Part shown: positions 1 to 9,304 of the stretch, one piece after another
How the letters are laid out: every line of letters starts with the position of its first letter
Position numbering within the stretch: position 1 is the first letter of the stretch
Assembly (NCBI GenBank): GCA_001898225.1
Contig: MKTJ01000028.1
Span: 11,835-75,834 of the forward strand
Direction of reading: 5' to 3'
DNA length: 64,000 nt
DNA from: Chloroflexi bacterium 54-19
Lineage (GTDB): Bacteria; Chloroflexota; Chloroflexia; Chloroheliales; Chloroheliaceae
Position numbers and translations under genes: made by a program
The notes under the pieces: model-generated
Told to the model about the DNA's origin: nothing
The model's input: only the letters and a program-made list of their open reading frames with translations
The model's database searches: none

Positions 1-1580
1 GCCTCGGTCCCGCCGATAATTTGCAGGGCCATCGCGGCTTCCTGGTAGCGCGACTTAAACTGACCCAGGTCCACGCAGGGGCGGCTCAGTACGAGCGAAA
101 AACTCATCGGCTCGAACTTGGCGGTTAACTGGTTCTTGACTTCCTGGGCGAAATACTTGGCGCGCTGGCGGGACTGCTCCATGGTCAAATTGTTCGAAAT
201 ACCCAGCATAATCACCAGCATATCGCTGCGGAAAGTGACGATACTCTTGGGATGCTGCTGGGTCACCAGTTGCGACCCAAATTTTAGCAACTGGTTTTTG
301 ATAGATAAAATGGCGTTTTCTTCAAGTTGGTAGCGCTGGATATAACCCCGGAAGTCGTCAATATCGGCCAGGATGAACCAGTAGCGGCAGTTGGCATCGT
401 AACCGACCAGGCTGGCCCGGTTGACGATATGTTCATCGTTGGTCCCGGCCAGGATTTCTTCCAGGAGTTCGCCGCGCAATCGCCGCTCCACCTCAAAAAT
501 GGACTGCTCTTTTATCATTTCCAGGGCGATAATTGTCGCGGCCTGCTCGATGGCGACGTTGGCAAAATCTACCCCGGTCTCGTTACCTAACCGGCCTGTG
601 CAGATAAATCCGAGCTTTTCGTTTCCGGCCTGAATCGGCATGACTTTGGGGTCAATGATAGGCCGGTGAAAGTCATTTAATTTGCCATTATCGAGCTGGT
701 AGGACCGGTGATTATTATAGGCCAGCAAACTATCGAACTGTCGCCACCACCCATTCGCCAGCGGTTCGACCCCCTGCGGGTAAGCCAGGGCGATTGGATG
801 GTAAACCATATCGAGGATAACCACCGGCTGTTTTAAAATATCGGAGAGGGCCTGGGTAATGACGGGCAGGCCCCGGTTTTGCAGGGCCAACGCGGCCAAA
901 GTCTTGTGGATATTGAGAGCGTGTTCGAGCTGGCGGGCTTGCTGGCGAATAATCCGGTTCAAGTCGGCCTGTTCCTGGAAGGATTCGCGTTGTTTTTCGT
1001 ACAGGCGGGAGTTTTCGATGGAAATGGTGGCCTGGCTGGCGAAAGATTGGAGCAAATCGAGGTCGAACTCGGTAAAGGCGTTCTGGTCCGAGAAATTGTT
1101 GACCGTAATGACGCCCAGGACCTGCCCTTTGAAATTCAGGGGGGCGCACATCACGCTCTGGGCCGTCAGGGGGGTGAGATTGGGTTGCAACGAGCGGTTC
1201 CCCGGCGACATATTGACAATACCTTCGTGGATGATTTTATCGCCGGAAAAAAGGACCGCTTTATTGGCAGAAAAAGCGTACCCGGTCATGGACTCGCCTG
1301 GCCGGAGCTTCATTCGCTCTATATTTTCAGTGATAAAACCAACCCAGGATTTCGCCTCGAGAATATCTTTCACCGGGTTATAGAGAAAGAGGGCCACGGC
1401 ATCCACCCCTGGGATGACCTGGGGAATTGCCTCCAGGATGGTTTGAATAACGGTAGAACTTTCGAGTGAAGCCGTTAAAAGACGGGCTACCTCGGTCAGT
1501 TTCTGAAGGCGATCTCTTTCTATCTGGGCCTGGTTCTGATAGTGCGGCGGACTGGGTTTGGTCAGGGTACTTTTCCTCAT
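1..1580 (-). CDS. GAF-domain PucR/CdaR-type transcriptional regulator (partial, C-terminus beyond window edge)
   Basis: Open frame of 526 codons on the minus strand, from ATG at 1580 (GGAGTGAG about 8 bases upstream) to the window edge with no stop. Residues about 25-175 look like a GAF sensor domain, followed by a helical linker and a segment typical of PucR regulators. From about residue 395 there is the CdaR/PucR GGDEF-like region, beginning ERRLRGELLEEILAG and including a LGQFKSRYQEAAMALQI stretch. The family ends in an HTH_30 DNA-binding domain, which would lie beyond base 1. Such regulators usually control adjacent catabolic or transport genes. This one is divergent from the peptide ABC genes, so it is the likely regulator of the locus to its right (inference). 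Confidence 0.85.
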   Translation of the reverse strand, partial: MRKSTLTKPSPPHYQNQAQIERDRLQKLTEVARLLTASLESSTVIQTILEAIPQVIPGVDAVALFLYNPVKDILEAKSWVGFITENIERMKLRPGESMTGYAFSANKAVLFSGDKIIHEGIVNMSPGNRSLQPNLTPLTAQSVMCAPLNFKGQVLGVITVNNFSDQNAFTEFDLDLLQSFASQATISIENSRLYEKQRESFQEQADLNRIIRQQARQLEHALNIHKTLAALALQNRGLPVITQALSDILKQPVVILDMVYHPIALAYPQGVEPLANGWWRQFDSLLAYNNHRSYQLDNGKLNDFHRPIIDPKVMPIQAGNEKLGFICTGRLGNETGVDFANVAIEQAATIIALEMIKEQSIFEVERRLRGELLEEILAGTNDEHIVNRASLVGYDANCRYWFILADIDDFRGYIQRYQLEENAILSIKNQLLKFGSQLVTQQHPKSIVTFRSDMLVIMLGISNNLTMEQSRQRAKYFAQEVKNQLTAKFEPMSFSLVLSRPCVDLGQFKSRYQEAAMALQIIGGTE

Positions 1581-2059
1581 GCAATCTCACTCCGGGTTTC
1601 GTAGCCTTCTGGCTATTTTAATTGCTTTTTGACATTTAGTCTTTGTTTATATTAACCAATAATAGCGTAAATTTTTGTGAGATTCAATAAAGAGATTACC
1701 AAATTTAGATTTTCACTCCTAACAGTACGGACAGAATTTATTTAGCATAGCCAGAAAGTCCCAGTTTTGTGTTCTTTCACAAAAATTTGTCTTACTTTTT
1801 GTGATTTATCCCATAGTAAGTTTGAAAAAAACTTGGTAGACTAATACAAATCTTTCCCTGCTCAGGAAGTTAATAGAATTTTGAGTTGTTATCTCACCGA
1901 ATCATAGCTGCTCAAAACCTAGTTTCAATTTCTGGCGATTACAACGAATTCAACGGTGAAACCTCGAAAATTTCAAATCGACTGTGCCTGGGAGAATAAA
2001 GTTCTCCCCTGTTTTAGGTGTGCCCATTTTAATCAAAATTCACTTGAGGAGAAGATTTA
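1581..2059. promoter_or_regulatory. Divergent intergenic region with repeated TTTTTGTGA half-sites
   Basis: A 479-base AT-rich gap between the regulator and the binding-protein gene. It contains a perfect inverted repeat, TCACAAAAA (1777-1785), ten bases, then TTTTTGTGA (1796-1804), and a third copy of TTTTTGTGA at 1672-1680. These are candidate operators for the divergent PucR-type regulator (inference). I could not assign a convincing -35/-10 pair for either gene. Confidence 0.45.
1990..2014 (+). terminator. Leader hairpin upstream of the peptide-binding protein gene
   Basis: GGGAGAA (1990-1996), loop TAAAG, TTCTCCC (2002-2008), then CTGTTTT. It is a short stem with a weak U tract about 45 bases before the start codon. 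It could act as an attenuator or 5' stabilising stem; only the structure is visible. Confidence 0.3.
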
Positions 2060-3964
2060 ATGGAGAAATTTCGTCGTTACACGGTTCCTTTACTGGCGAT
2101 TCTCATGCTGCTCACGAGTGTAGTGCTGGCGGCCTGCGGTGATGCCACCGCCACGCCCGCAGGTACTACGCCAACCGTTCCAGTAGCTACAGCGCCCGCA
2201 CAGGCTCCAACCGCCGCTTTGAGTAGCGGCACTACGGCGGCAAGTACCACGGCTGCGGCGACTACTGCCGCCGCGACCACGGCAGCCAACGCAACGACCT
2301 CCGCTGCTACTAGCGCCGCCGCGACTACAGCGGCTGCCACCACGGCTGCCGCGACTACGGCGGCTGCCACCACCGGTAAAAAGGGTGGCAACGCGACCAT
2401 AGTTACGACCCAGGACGCCAAAACCCTGCACCCTTATAACTGCACCGACGTTTACTGCGTTGCTTACATCGCCCGAATCTATGGCGGTTTCGCCAGCGGC
2501 GGTGGTGGCTACCTGGTAAACCGCGATGCCAAAACCCTGGAAGTTAAACCGCTCTTCGCCAAGAGCTGGACGGTTGACCAGCAGGCTCTTACCGTAACCT
2601 ACACTCTGCGCGACGACCTCAAATGGAGTGACGGCACCGCGATTACCAGCGATGATTTCCTCTGGACCTACCAGCAGGCTATCAAAAAAGAAAACAACTG
2701 GGTCCGCTACGGTACGGCTATCGCTGACAAAAGCGTTCCGAACTCGCCCGGTGTAATCGACTACCAGGCCCCTGATCCGCACACCATCAAAGTCTTCCTG
2801 CACACCCTGACCTTCGATATGCCCGAACGCGCCGACATCATTGTGCCGTTGCCGCGCGCCCAGTGGGAAGGCAAGGATTGGAGTGACCCGACCAAGAACC
2901 CGAACATCGACAATCCGACTGTTACCAGCGGCCCCTGGAAACTGAAATCCTGGGACAAAGGCAAGAGCATCGTGCTGGTCCGCAACGACCTTTCGACTGC
3001 CATCCAGCCGCCTTTGCTCGACAGCCTGACCGAAGTTACCGTTGACAACGCCTCGATTGGTTTCCAGAAAATCAAGAGTGGTGAAGCGGACGCCTTCGAA
3101 AACATGATGGGCTTCTCGGCCCAGGACGTCGCCGAAGCCAGCACCCTGCCCAACGCAACGGTTTACAAGTGGACCCCGGCTAATGCGTCCTGGAACGAAA
3201 TTGCTTTCAACTTCCGGCGCACTTATCTCCAGGATGTCAATGTCCGCACGGCCATGAACTACGTGATTGACCGCCAGGCTATCATTGATAAAGTCTACTA
3301 TGGCCTGGCCGTACCGATGGACTCGGATGTTCCGCCGTCGAGTATAATGTACGATAAAAACGCGGTTGTGCATTATACCTATGACCCGGATAAGGCCAAG
3401 AAGATACTTTCGGACGCCGGATATACTCTCAAGGACGGTAAGCTGATCGACCCGAAAGGGGTAGCATTACCGAAGATGAAGCTGGTCTATTCGAGCAACT
3501 TCCCTGAGTCGGTAAAGACGGCCCAGATTGCCCAGCAGGAATTCAACAACCTCGGTTTCGATGTTGACCTGGTCGGGCAGGACTTCAACACCGTGTTGAA
3601 GACCATTCAGCAAGAGCCGTTTGACTTCGACCTGTTGGTTCTGGGTTGGAGCGCCAACATCAACCCGGAAACATTCGGTAGCGTCTGGACGACCATTCCG
3701 AGCCTGAACTTCGGTAACTGGGTTAACAAGCAGGTGAACGACCTGTACGCTTCCGCCCTGAAAGAATTCGATACTACCAAACGCAAAGCGATTATGAGCC
3801 AGATTCAGAAGATTGAGTCGACCGATGGTCCTTACATCTATGTAGTGGCCCAGACCGCTTTCGCGGTAGTCAATAACCGGATTGGCGGTGTAACGCCGAC
3901 AGCCCTGGGTATTGGTATCGATAACGTAGCTTACAGCTACGCCACAGACTGGTACATCAAGTAG
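2060..3964 (+). CDS. Peptide/amide ABC transporter substrate-binding lipoprotein (family 5, OppA/DppA-like)
   Basis: 634 residues, ATG at 2060 after GAGGAGAAG. The N-terminus is a lipoprotein signal peptide with lipobox LAAC, so Cys26 is the predicted lipid anchor. Residues about 29-107 are almost only Ala and Thr, a flexible tether. The rest is a family-5 solute-binding domain: an early DAKTLHPYN motif, DGTAITSDDFLWTYQ, and LKDGKLIDPKG with SSNFPESVKTAQIAQQEF near the C-terminus. The family binds peptides, but also nickel, polyamine-like and other small ligands. It stands first in a probable operon with two permeases. The downstream ethanolamine and amide genes suggest a peptide- or amide-linked ligand (inference). 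Confidence 0.93.
   Translation: MEKFRRYTVPLLAILMLLTSVVLAACGDATATPAGTTPTVPVATAPAQAPTAALSSGTTAASTTAAATTAAATTAANATTSAATSAAATTAAATTAAATTAAATTGKKGGNATIVTTQDAKTLHPYNCTDVYCVAYIARIYGGFASGGGGYLVNRDAKTLEVKPLFAKSWTVDQQALTVTYTLRDDLKWSDGTAITSDDFLWTYQQAIKKENNWVRYGTAIADKSVPNSPGVIDYQAPDPHTIKVFLHTLTFDMPERADIIVPLPRAQWEGKDWSDPTKNPNIDNPTVTSGPWKLKSWDKGKSIVLVRNDLSTAIQPPLLDSLTEVTVDNASIGFQKIKSGEADAFENMMGFSAQDVAEASTLPNATVYKWTPANASWNEIAFNFRRTYLQDVNVRTAMNYVIDRQAIIDKVYYGLAVPMDSDVPPSSIMYDKNAVVHYTYDPDKAKKILSDAGYTLKDGKLIDPKGVALPKMKLVYSSNFPESVKTAQIAQQEFNNLGFDVDLVGQDFNTVLKTIQQEPFDFDLLVLGWSANINPETFGSVWTTIPSLNFGNWVNKQVNDLYASALKEFDTTKRKAIMSQIQKIESTDGPYIYVVAQTAFAVVNNRIGGVTPTALGIGIDNVAYSYATDWYIK
2240..2375 (+). repeat. Ala/Thr-coding degenerate tandem repeat
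   Basis: Repeated units reading roughly AAATT at protein level (GCN and ACN codons in alternation) within the lipoprotein tether. The DNA copies have drifted at third positions, so selection appears to act on composition rather than on exact sequence. Confidence 0.8.
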
Positions 3965-3983
3965 TCAAAAGGGGTTGCCCAAA

Positions 3984-4019
3984 CCGGTTGCCGGACTAAA
4001 TCCATAGTCCGGCAACCGG
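3984..4019 (+). other. Perfect 15-bp stem-loop between binding-protein and permease genes
   Basis: CCGGTTGCCGGACTA (3984-3998), loop AATCCA, TAGTCCGGCAACCGG (4005-4019). No U tract follows, so it is more likely a 3' stabiliser or partial terminator that keeps binding-protein mRNA more abundant than permease mRNA, as is common in ABC operons (inference). Confidence 0.75.
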
Positions 4020-4043
4020 GTGGGTGAATTGAGGAGGCTTGTC

Positions 4044-5003
4044 TTGAGGCGGTTTATTATTCGCCGGGCTATTCAGTCAGTCTTGTTACTGCTGGCGATT
4101 AGCTTCATTGGTTTTATGATTGTCCATCTTGCGCCGGGTGGTCCTGAAGTCAAATTTATGATGGACCCGCGCATGACCCCCCAGGATATTTACAATATCC
4201 GGGAACATTACGGTCTGAACGACCCCTTACCGGTCCAGTATGGCAAATGGTTGCTGAACGCTTCGCACCTGGACCTGGGTGTGTCTTACGAATCGCTCTA
4301 CCCCGTCACCGATGAAATAATGCGGGCTCTGCCCAACACTCTCATTCTCATTACAGCCGGGATGGTATTAGGGTTGCTCGGTATACCGATTGGCATCTTT
4401 ATCGCTTTGCGGCGCGGCAGATTCACTGACAACCTGGTCAGGGTCTTAACCGTGGCCGGAAGCGCCATTCCCTCCTGGTGGTTGGGTCTCTTAATTCTGC
4501 TTGGAACGAGCAACCTGGCTATTTCTACAGGGATTAAAATCCTGCCTTTGCCCGGTTACAACGCCGCCGAGACCAACAATCCCTGGTACTTTGTCTGGCA
4601 GTTGGTGTTGCCTTCCATATTGATTGCCCTGGCCGGCTGGTTGACCTACAGCCGTATTACCCGCACCCAGGTGTTGGATATTCTGAGCCAGGACTATATA
4701 CGGACCGCCCACTCCAAAGGTTTGAACCAGCAGGATATTAACCAGCACCACATCTTAAAGAACGCTCTTATTCCAATCATCACGACTTTCGGGGCGCAGT
4801 TGCCTTTGCTGATTGGTGGTTCCATCATCTTCGAGGAAATTTTTAGCCTGCCCGGTATTGGCAAACTGACCATAGACTCGCTAACCAGGAGTGATTTCCC
4901 GGTAGCTATCGGGGTGTTGATGTTTGTTTCGCTTGTTTCGGTAGGTGCTTTGTTTATTTGCGACATCCTTTATGCCCTGGTAGACCCGCGAGTACGCTAT
5001 TAG
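4044..5003 (+). CDS. ABC transporter permease, DppB/OppB type
   Basis: 319 residues from TTG at 4044, which has GAGGAGG six bases upstream. A GTG at 4020 in the same frame lacks such a site and lies in the preceding hairpin. The protein starts MRRFIIRRAIQSVLLLL and has about six membrane segments. The binding-protein-dependent permease region includes the coupling-loop pattern HSKGLNQQDINQHHILKNALIP. It would form a heterodimeric channel with the next gene product. No OppD or OppF ATPase gene follows, so ATPases must be supplied from elsewhere. Confidence 0.92.
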   Translation: MRRFIIRRAIQSVLLLLAISFIGFMIVHLAPGGPEVKFMMDPRMTPQDIYNIREHYGLNDPLPVQYGKWLLNASHLDLGVSYESLYPVTDEIMRALPNTLILITAGMVLGLLGIPIGIFIALRRGRFTDNLVRVLTVAGSAIPSWWLGLLILLGTSNLAISTGIKILPLPGYNAAETNNPWYFVWQLVLPSILIALAGWLTYSRITRTQVLDILSQDYIRTAHSKGLNQQDINQHHILKNALIPIITTFGAQLPLLIGGSIIFEEIFSLPGIGKLTIDSLTRSDFPVAIGVLMFVSLVSVGALFICDILYALVDPRVRY

Positions 5004-5015
5004 AAGGTTAATTTG

Positions 5016-5999
5016 ATGACACGTAGCACATCTGAGATTCTCGAACCTGAGGTTACTACAACTACTCCCACCATACCGGTGGCAAAAGATAAAGACCCAA
5101 GAGGGTTCTTTAAAACCGCGCTGTCCCGGTTCTTCAAACGCAAACTAAACGTGGTGGCCCTGGTGGTCTTTGGTTTTATCGCGATAATCAGCGCCATCGC
5201 GCCGATTCTGACTTCTACCTTTATCGGGACCACGCCCGCTTATTTCCGGGCCAGTTTTTCTCCGGCCTATGCGCCCCCCGGCACCACGGAAACGCTGCGG
5301 ACCGGGGCCAACGTGGTCCACTGGCTCGGTACTGACGAACTCGGACGCGATACCCTGACCCGGTTACTGCATGCCGGTGGAGCGTCGCTTTCGATTGGTT
5401 TTCTGGTAGCGATTATTATCGTGTTGATTGGGGTGCCCGTCGGACTGCTGAGCGGTTTCTTCGGCGGCTGGGTGGACGACTTTTTCAACGCGATTATCCA
5501 GATTATCAATAACATTCCGGGCCTGTATCTGTTTATCATTCTCGCCGGGATTTTCCGGCCTGATATCCTTTTTCTCTCGCTCATCTTCGGCTTATTAAGC
5601 TGGACCCAGACCGCCCGGCAAGTCCGAGGTCTGACGTTGACCATGCGTAACCGGGAGTTCGTGACAGCCTCGATTGCGGTAGGGGCCCGTTACCCGCGTA
5701 TCCTGGTCCAACACCTTTTACCTAACATTGTCTCAATCCTCGTTGTCCTGGTAGGAGCGGATATTGCCCTCGCTATGCTCGGTGAAGCCGCGCTCAGCTT
5801 CCTGGGCTTTGGTATCCGCGACCCCGATGTAAGTTGGGGCAAGCTGCTGGCTAACTCGTCCAACTACCTGACATATTCCGGAAACCATAACCCGTTCCTG
5901 ATTATTGGTCCTGGTATGATGATTTTCATTACTATTTTGTCTATTTATCTGATCGCGGATGGCTTACGCGATGCGTTCGATCCGGCTTTGCGAAAATAA
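5016..5999 (+). CDS. ABC transporter permease, DppC/OppC type
   Basis: 327 residues from ATG at 5016 (AGAAGG upstream; a TTG at 5013 is the alternative). It has a cytosolic N-terminal extension of about 35 residues, the OppC N-terminal membrane helix, then the permease domain with HWLGTDELGRDTLTRLL, diagnostic for DppC/OppC, and the coupling loop at VAVGARYPRILVQHLLPN. It follows the other permease after 12 bases. The next gene encodes a cytosolic peptidase, which fits import followed by hydrolysis. Confidence 0.92.
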   Translation: MTRSTSEILEPEVTTTTPTIPVAKDKDPRGFFKTALSRFFKRKLNVVALVVFGFIAIISAIAPILTSTFIGTTPAYFRASFSPAYAPPGTTETLRTGANVVHWLGTDELGRDTLTRLLHAGGASLSIGFLVAIIIVLIGVPVGLLSGFFGGWVDDFFNAIIQIINNIPGLYLFIILAGIFRPDILFLSLIFGLLSWTQTARQVRGLTLTMRNREFVTASIAVGARYPRILVQHLLPNIVSILVVLVGADIALAMLGEAALSFLGFGIRDPDVSWGKLLANSSNYLTYSGNHNPFLIIGPGMMIFITILSIYLIADGLRDAFDPALRK

Positions 6000-6043
6000 T
6001 ATCTCTATTATCTTATTTTGAATTAAGGCACTCTGTCTTGCCG

Positions 6044-6072
6044 CTGCTCACTGCTCATTTTTTACTGCTCAT
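6044..6072. repeat. CTGCTCA short repeats in intergenic DNA
   Basis: Two adjacent CTGCTCA units (6044-6057) and a third, CTGCTCAT, at 6065-6072. Similar short repeated CAG/CTG-type motifs flank the gaps at 11.9-12.1 kb and 61.1-61.3 kb, suggesting a dispersed intergenic repeat family. Confidence 0.4.
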
Positions 6073-6078
6073 GTATTT

Positions 6079-6104
6079 GCCTGGAGGAGAAATATCCTCC
6101 AGGC
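6079..6104 (+). terminator. Stem-loop after the permease genes
   Basis: GCCTGGAGGA (6079-6088), loop GAAATA, TCCTCCAGGC (6095-6104). A perfect 10-bp stem without a U tract between the permease and peptidase genes. It may be a weak terminator or an mRNA end stabiliser. Confidence 0.45.
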
Positions 6105-6166
6105 CCTGGGATGGAATGGAAACAACTTTATATTAAGTTAAGAATATTCAAGGGAGATTTCTTATC

Positions 6167-8023
6167 ATGATTGAAACTATGAGTGTTCCAGCCGTACGGC
6201 CCGGTTTTTATCCGCCGAGCTTTACCGCCGGGATGTTAGCTCAACTCCGGCACGTTGGGGATGCGTTCTGGTCGCCCGATGGCCGGTATATTTTCTACCC
6301 GCAGGACTTCGATGGCCGGACCGACCTGTACCGACTGGACCTTGAAACGGGCCGGGCCCTGCAAGTTACGACCGATGTTGAGGCCGGGGGTCTGCTCAAA
6401 ATTGCCATGTCGGGCCGGGACATTTCACCGGACGGCAAACAACTGGTTTACCTGAACGGCAAAGACGGGCGGCTCTGGCTGATGCCTTCCGGTGGAGGTA
6501 TCGCCAAACGCCTGACCCCACACGTTGAAGGTTCTCAGCACAGCGCCGCTTTCTCGCCGGACGGCAGCCAGGTGGCCTATATCGCCGCTTTTGGCGACAA
6601 CCAGGATATTGCGGTTGTCAGCAGCGACGGTGAAGGCTGGCCGCAGCGAATCAGCCGGGGCGACTACTTTGTCTTTGACCCGCAGTGGCTCCCGGACGGC
6701 CAGAGCCTGGTCTACGGCGAACACGATAACAAACGGATGCCTTTCTTTGAGACCCGGCTGGTTAAGGCCGACCTCAAGACCGGCCAATTTACGGTACTGG
6801 CCGACGGTTGGGGTAAAAATACCGCCATTTCCGCCCCGCGCCCTTCCCCGGACGGTCGCTGGTTGGCCTATCTTTCCAACGAAAGCAACTGGACCAATCT
6901 CTATCTCTTAAACCTTGAGAGAGGTAAGGTCCACCCGGTCGCTCCCGGCGCGGTTGAGCAGGGTTCCCCGGCCTGGAGCCCCGATAGCAAGGGGTTGGCC
7001 TATACGGTCAACCAGCACAGTGACATCAGTCTGAACTACACGACCCTGGAAGGCAAAACGACAGTCATTTCGGATGGTGAGGGTGTCTGCGAGGGGCCGA
7101 GTTTCTCGCCGGACGGCAAGAAACTGACTTTCTTAAAACAGAGCAGCGTTTCCCCGGCCAACCTCTATCTTTACGACTTCGCCGACCAGACCACCCGGGC
7201 CCTGACCGACGCGACGGTCGGAGGCGTGGAGGAAGCCGACCTTGTCAACGCTGAGGTGGTCCACTGGACTTCGCCCGACGGTCTCGAAGTCGAGGGTTTG
7301 CTCTATGTGCCGAAACAGGTCCAGCCAGGTAAACATCCCCTGCTATTGCATGTCCACGGCGGGCCGATTGCCCAGTACAACCGCCGCTTTGATGCCGGGG
7401 TCCAGCATTGGGTCAGCCGGGGCTGGGTCGTCATCGAGCCGAACTTCCGAGGCAGCACCGGTTATGGCCGGGACTTCCGCGACAAACTGCGCGGCACCTG
7501 GGGCCACGAGGATATGCTCGACAACCTGGGTGGAATTGACTTTGCCAACTCACGGGGCCTGATTGACCCGAAAAAGGTCGTGGCATGGGGCGGTAGCGGC
7601 GGCGGTTACGCCACCAACCTGCTGCTCGGCAAGTGGCCGGAGAAATTCAAAGCCGGGGTATCCCTGGTCGGCGTCAGCAATTTTCAGAGCTTCCCGGACC
7701 AGACAGACCGGATTGCCCAGCCGCTGATTGACGAAATTCTGGGCTGGCGGCACGAGAACTACGACCTGTACGGCGAACGCTCGCCCGTGACCTTTGCCAA
7801 GGACGTTAAAGCGCCCCTGCTGGTGGTTATGGGAGCGGAAGACCGGCGCGTCCCGGCCAAACAGGGCGAAGAAATGATTGAAGCGCTCAAGAAGGCCGGT
7901 AAAACCGACTTCGAGTACGTTAGCTACGCGGGAGAAGGGCATGGCTGGCGCAAGGTATCCACCCTCCTTGACCATCACCGCCACATGCAAGAGTTCCTTA
8001 AAAAGTGGGTGCTGGACCGCTAA
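6167..8023 (+). CDS. S9 family (prolyl-oligopeptidase-type) serine peptidase
   Basis: 618 residues, ATG at 6167 with AGGGAG upstream and no signal peptide, so cytosolic. Residues about 25-340 form a beta-propeller of TolB/PD40 repeats (several SPDG motifs), which limits entry to small peptides. The C-terminal 260 residues are the alpha/beta hydrolase domain. The nucleophile is Ser477 in WGGSGGGY, with Asp559 (GAEDRRVP) and His592 (GEGHGW) completing the triad. The family cleaves short peptides or acyl-peptides. Its place after the uptake genes suggests that it processes the imported substrate (inference). Confidence 0.92.
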   Translation: MIETMSVPAVRPGFYPPSFTAGMLAQLRHVGDAFWSPDGRYIFYPQDFDGRTDLYRLDLETGRALQVTTDVEAGGLLKIAMSGRDISPDGKQLVYLNGKDGRLWLMPSGGGIAKRLTPHVEGSQHSAAFSPDGSQVAYIAAFGDNQDIAVVSSDGEGWPQRISRGDYFVFDPQWLPDGQSLVYGEHDNKRMPFFETRLVKADLKTGQFTVLADGWGKNTAISAPRPSPDGRWLAYLSNESNWTNLYLLNLERGKVHPVAPGAVEQGSPAWSPDSKGLAYTVNQHSDISLNYTTLEGKTTVISDGEGVCEGPSFSPDGKKLTFLKQSSVSPANLYLYDFADQTTRALTDATVGGVEEADLVNAEVVHWTSPDGLEVEGLLYVPKQVQPGKHPLLLHVHGGPIAQYNRRFDAGVQHWVSRGWVVIEPNFRGSTGYGRDFRDKLRGTWGHEDMLDNLGGIDFANSRGLIDPKKVVAWGGSGGGYATNLLLGKWPEKFKAGVSLVGVSNFQSFPDQTDRIAQPLIDEILGWRHENYDLYGERSPVTFAKDVKAPLLVVMGAEDRRVPAKQGEEMIEALKKAGKTDFEYVSYAGEGHGWRKVSTLLDHHRHMQEFLKKWVLDR

Positions 8024-8048
8024 CCCAGGCCCCGTGCTTTAGCTTTGC

Positions 8049-8078
8049 GAAGCCCCCCACCTGCTCATGGGGGGCTTC
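8049..8078 (+). terminator. Stem-loop terminator after the S9 peptidase gene
   Basis: GAAGCCCCCC (8049-8058), ten-base loop, GGGGGGCTTC (8069-8078). A strong 10-bp GC stem 25 bases after the stop. It lacks a clear U tract. Confidence 0.65.
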
Positions 8079-8311
8079 ACACCTCAATAATAACCCAGTA
8101 TCAACAATCCTAGCTTTACAGGTTGATTGGAAATTTTGTTTGCCTGCGATTCCGGCAAGTGGACCGCTGGCTGTAACAGGTTATTAGGAAATTAACAACC
8201 TTTGGAGTAAATAACTCTCTTTTGGGGGAGTTGAATGTTAAATCTTATTTTTTAAGGCTATCAATGGCCGCCAGACTTGCTGTTTTTACCTAGAAATGCC
8301 GGGAGATTAAC

Positions 8312-9256
8312 ATGGCTTCTCATCAGTTGCCCGCCGAAACGCTGCATTATTGTTGGGACAATTCTATCCCGCCTCGCCTCGAAATTGAAGCGGGTGATAC
8401 TGTCTTTTTTGAAACCCAGGACGCGAGCGATGGCTTCGTCAAGCCAGGGATTACTATCGAAAAGTATGTCACCAGAAAGGCCAAAGGCCACCCCCTGACC
8501 GGCCCGGTCTTTATTAAAGGTGCGAAACCGGGTGATATTGTCGAACTCGAAATTTTGAATATAAAAACGGGCGGGTATGGTTGGACCGGCTTCCGGCCTG
8601 GTGTCGGTCTTTTGCCGAACGATTTTAAAGAATCCTCGTTCCATATCTGGGACTTGAAAGAGTCACGCGCTACGGGCAGTTGGGCCGAGTTTGTAGAAGG
8701 TATCAAGATTCCGCTGGACCCCTTCTGTGGAGTGATGGGGTTAGCACTGGCCGAACCTGGCGAATTCAGCACCACGCCGCCTCGCGCCGTTGGCGGCAAC
8801 ATGGATATTCGCCAGCTAACCGTCGGCAGCAAGGTCTGGCTGCCGGTCCAGGTCGAGGGGGCGCTCTTTTCGATTGGTGACATGCACGCCGCCCAGGGTG
8901 ACGGTGAGGTTTGTGTCACGGCAATCGAAACCGGAGGGGAAGTTGCGGTCCGCTTCAATTTGCGGCAAGATAAATCGATCAAGGAACCCTGGTTTTGGAC
9001 CCCGGCAGCCGGGCGCAGCGAATTAGGCGCTAAAGGCTATTTTGCGACAACTTCGCACTCACCGGACCTGTTCTACGCCAGCCAGCAGGCCGTTCGCTAT
9101 ATGATTGAACACCTGGTGGAAACCTATCACCTGTCGGCGGAGCAAGCCTACATCCTGTGCAGCGTGGCGGTCGAGCTAAAAATTAGCCAGATTGTAGACG
9201 GACCAAACTTTACCGTCAGCGCCTTTATGCCCAACGCGATATTCCCGAACACCTAG
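8312..9256 (+). CDS. Acetamidase/formamidase family amidohydrolase
   Basis: 314 residues, ATG at 8312 after GGGAG. Family features are IEAGDTVFFETQDASDG near the N-terminus, GPVFIKGAKPGDIVELEI, a central PPRAVGGNMDIRQL, and SIGDMHAAQGDGEVC, the usual FmdA/AmdA core. Length and order match the family. These enzymes release ammonia from short amides such as formamide or acetamide; the true substrate here is unknown. It is followed by an amide-forming ligase-like protein and amidohydrolases, so the cluster is rich in amide chemistry. Confidence 0.93.
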   Translation: MASHQLPAETLHYCWDNSIPPRLEIEAGDTVFFETQDASDGFVKPGITIEKYVTRKAKGHPLTGPVFIKGAKPGDIVELEILNIKTGGYGWTGFRPGVGLLPNDFKESSFHIWDLKESRATGSWAEFVEGIKIPLDPFCGVMGLALAEPGEFSTTPPRAVGGNMDIRQLTVGSKVWLPVQVEGALFSIGDMHAAQGDGEVCVTAIETGGEVAVRFNLRQDKSIKEPWFWTPAAGRSELGAKGYFATTSHSPDLFYASQQAVRYMIEHLVETYHLSAEQAYILCSVAVELKISQIVDGPNFTVSAFMPNAIFPNT

Positions 9257-9304
9257 CGTCGCTTAAAGGCCCTCAGACGGAATTTAATAGAAAGCGGCGC
9301 ACCT

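Noticed and set aside
730..1149. A 139-codon minus-strand frame
   Set aside because: It overlaps the real PucR-type frame on the same strand and has no domain or start signal.
2090..3373. A 427-codon frame opposite the peptide-binding protein gene
   Set aside because: It is the complement of a well-supported lipoprotein gene, with no ribosome site and a composition typical of antisense frames.
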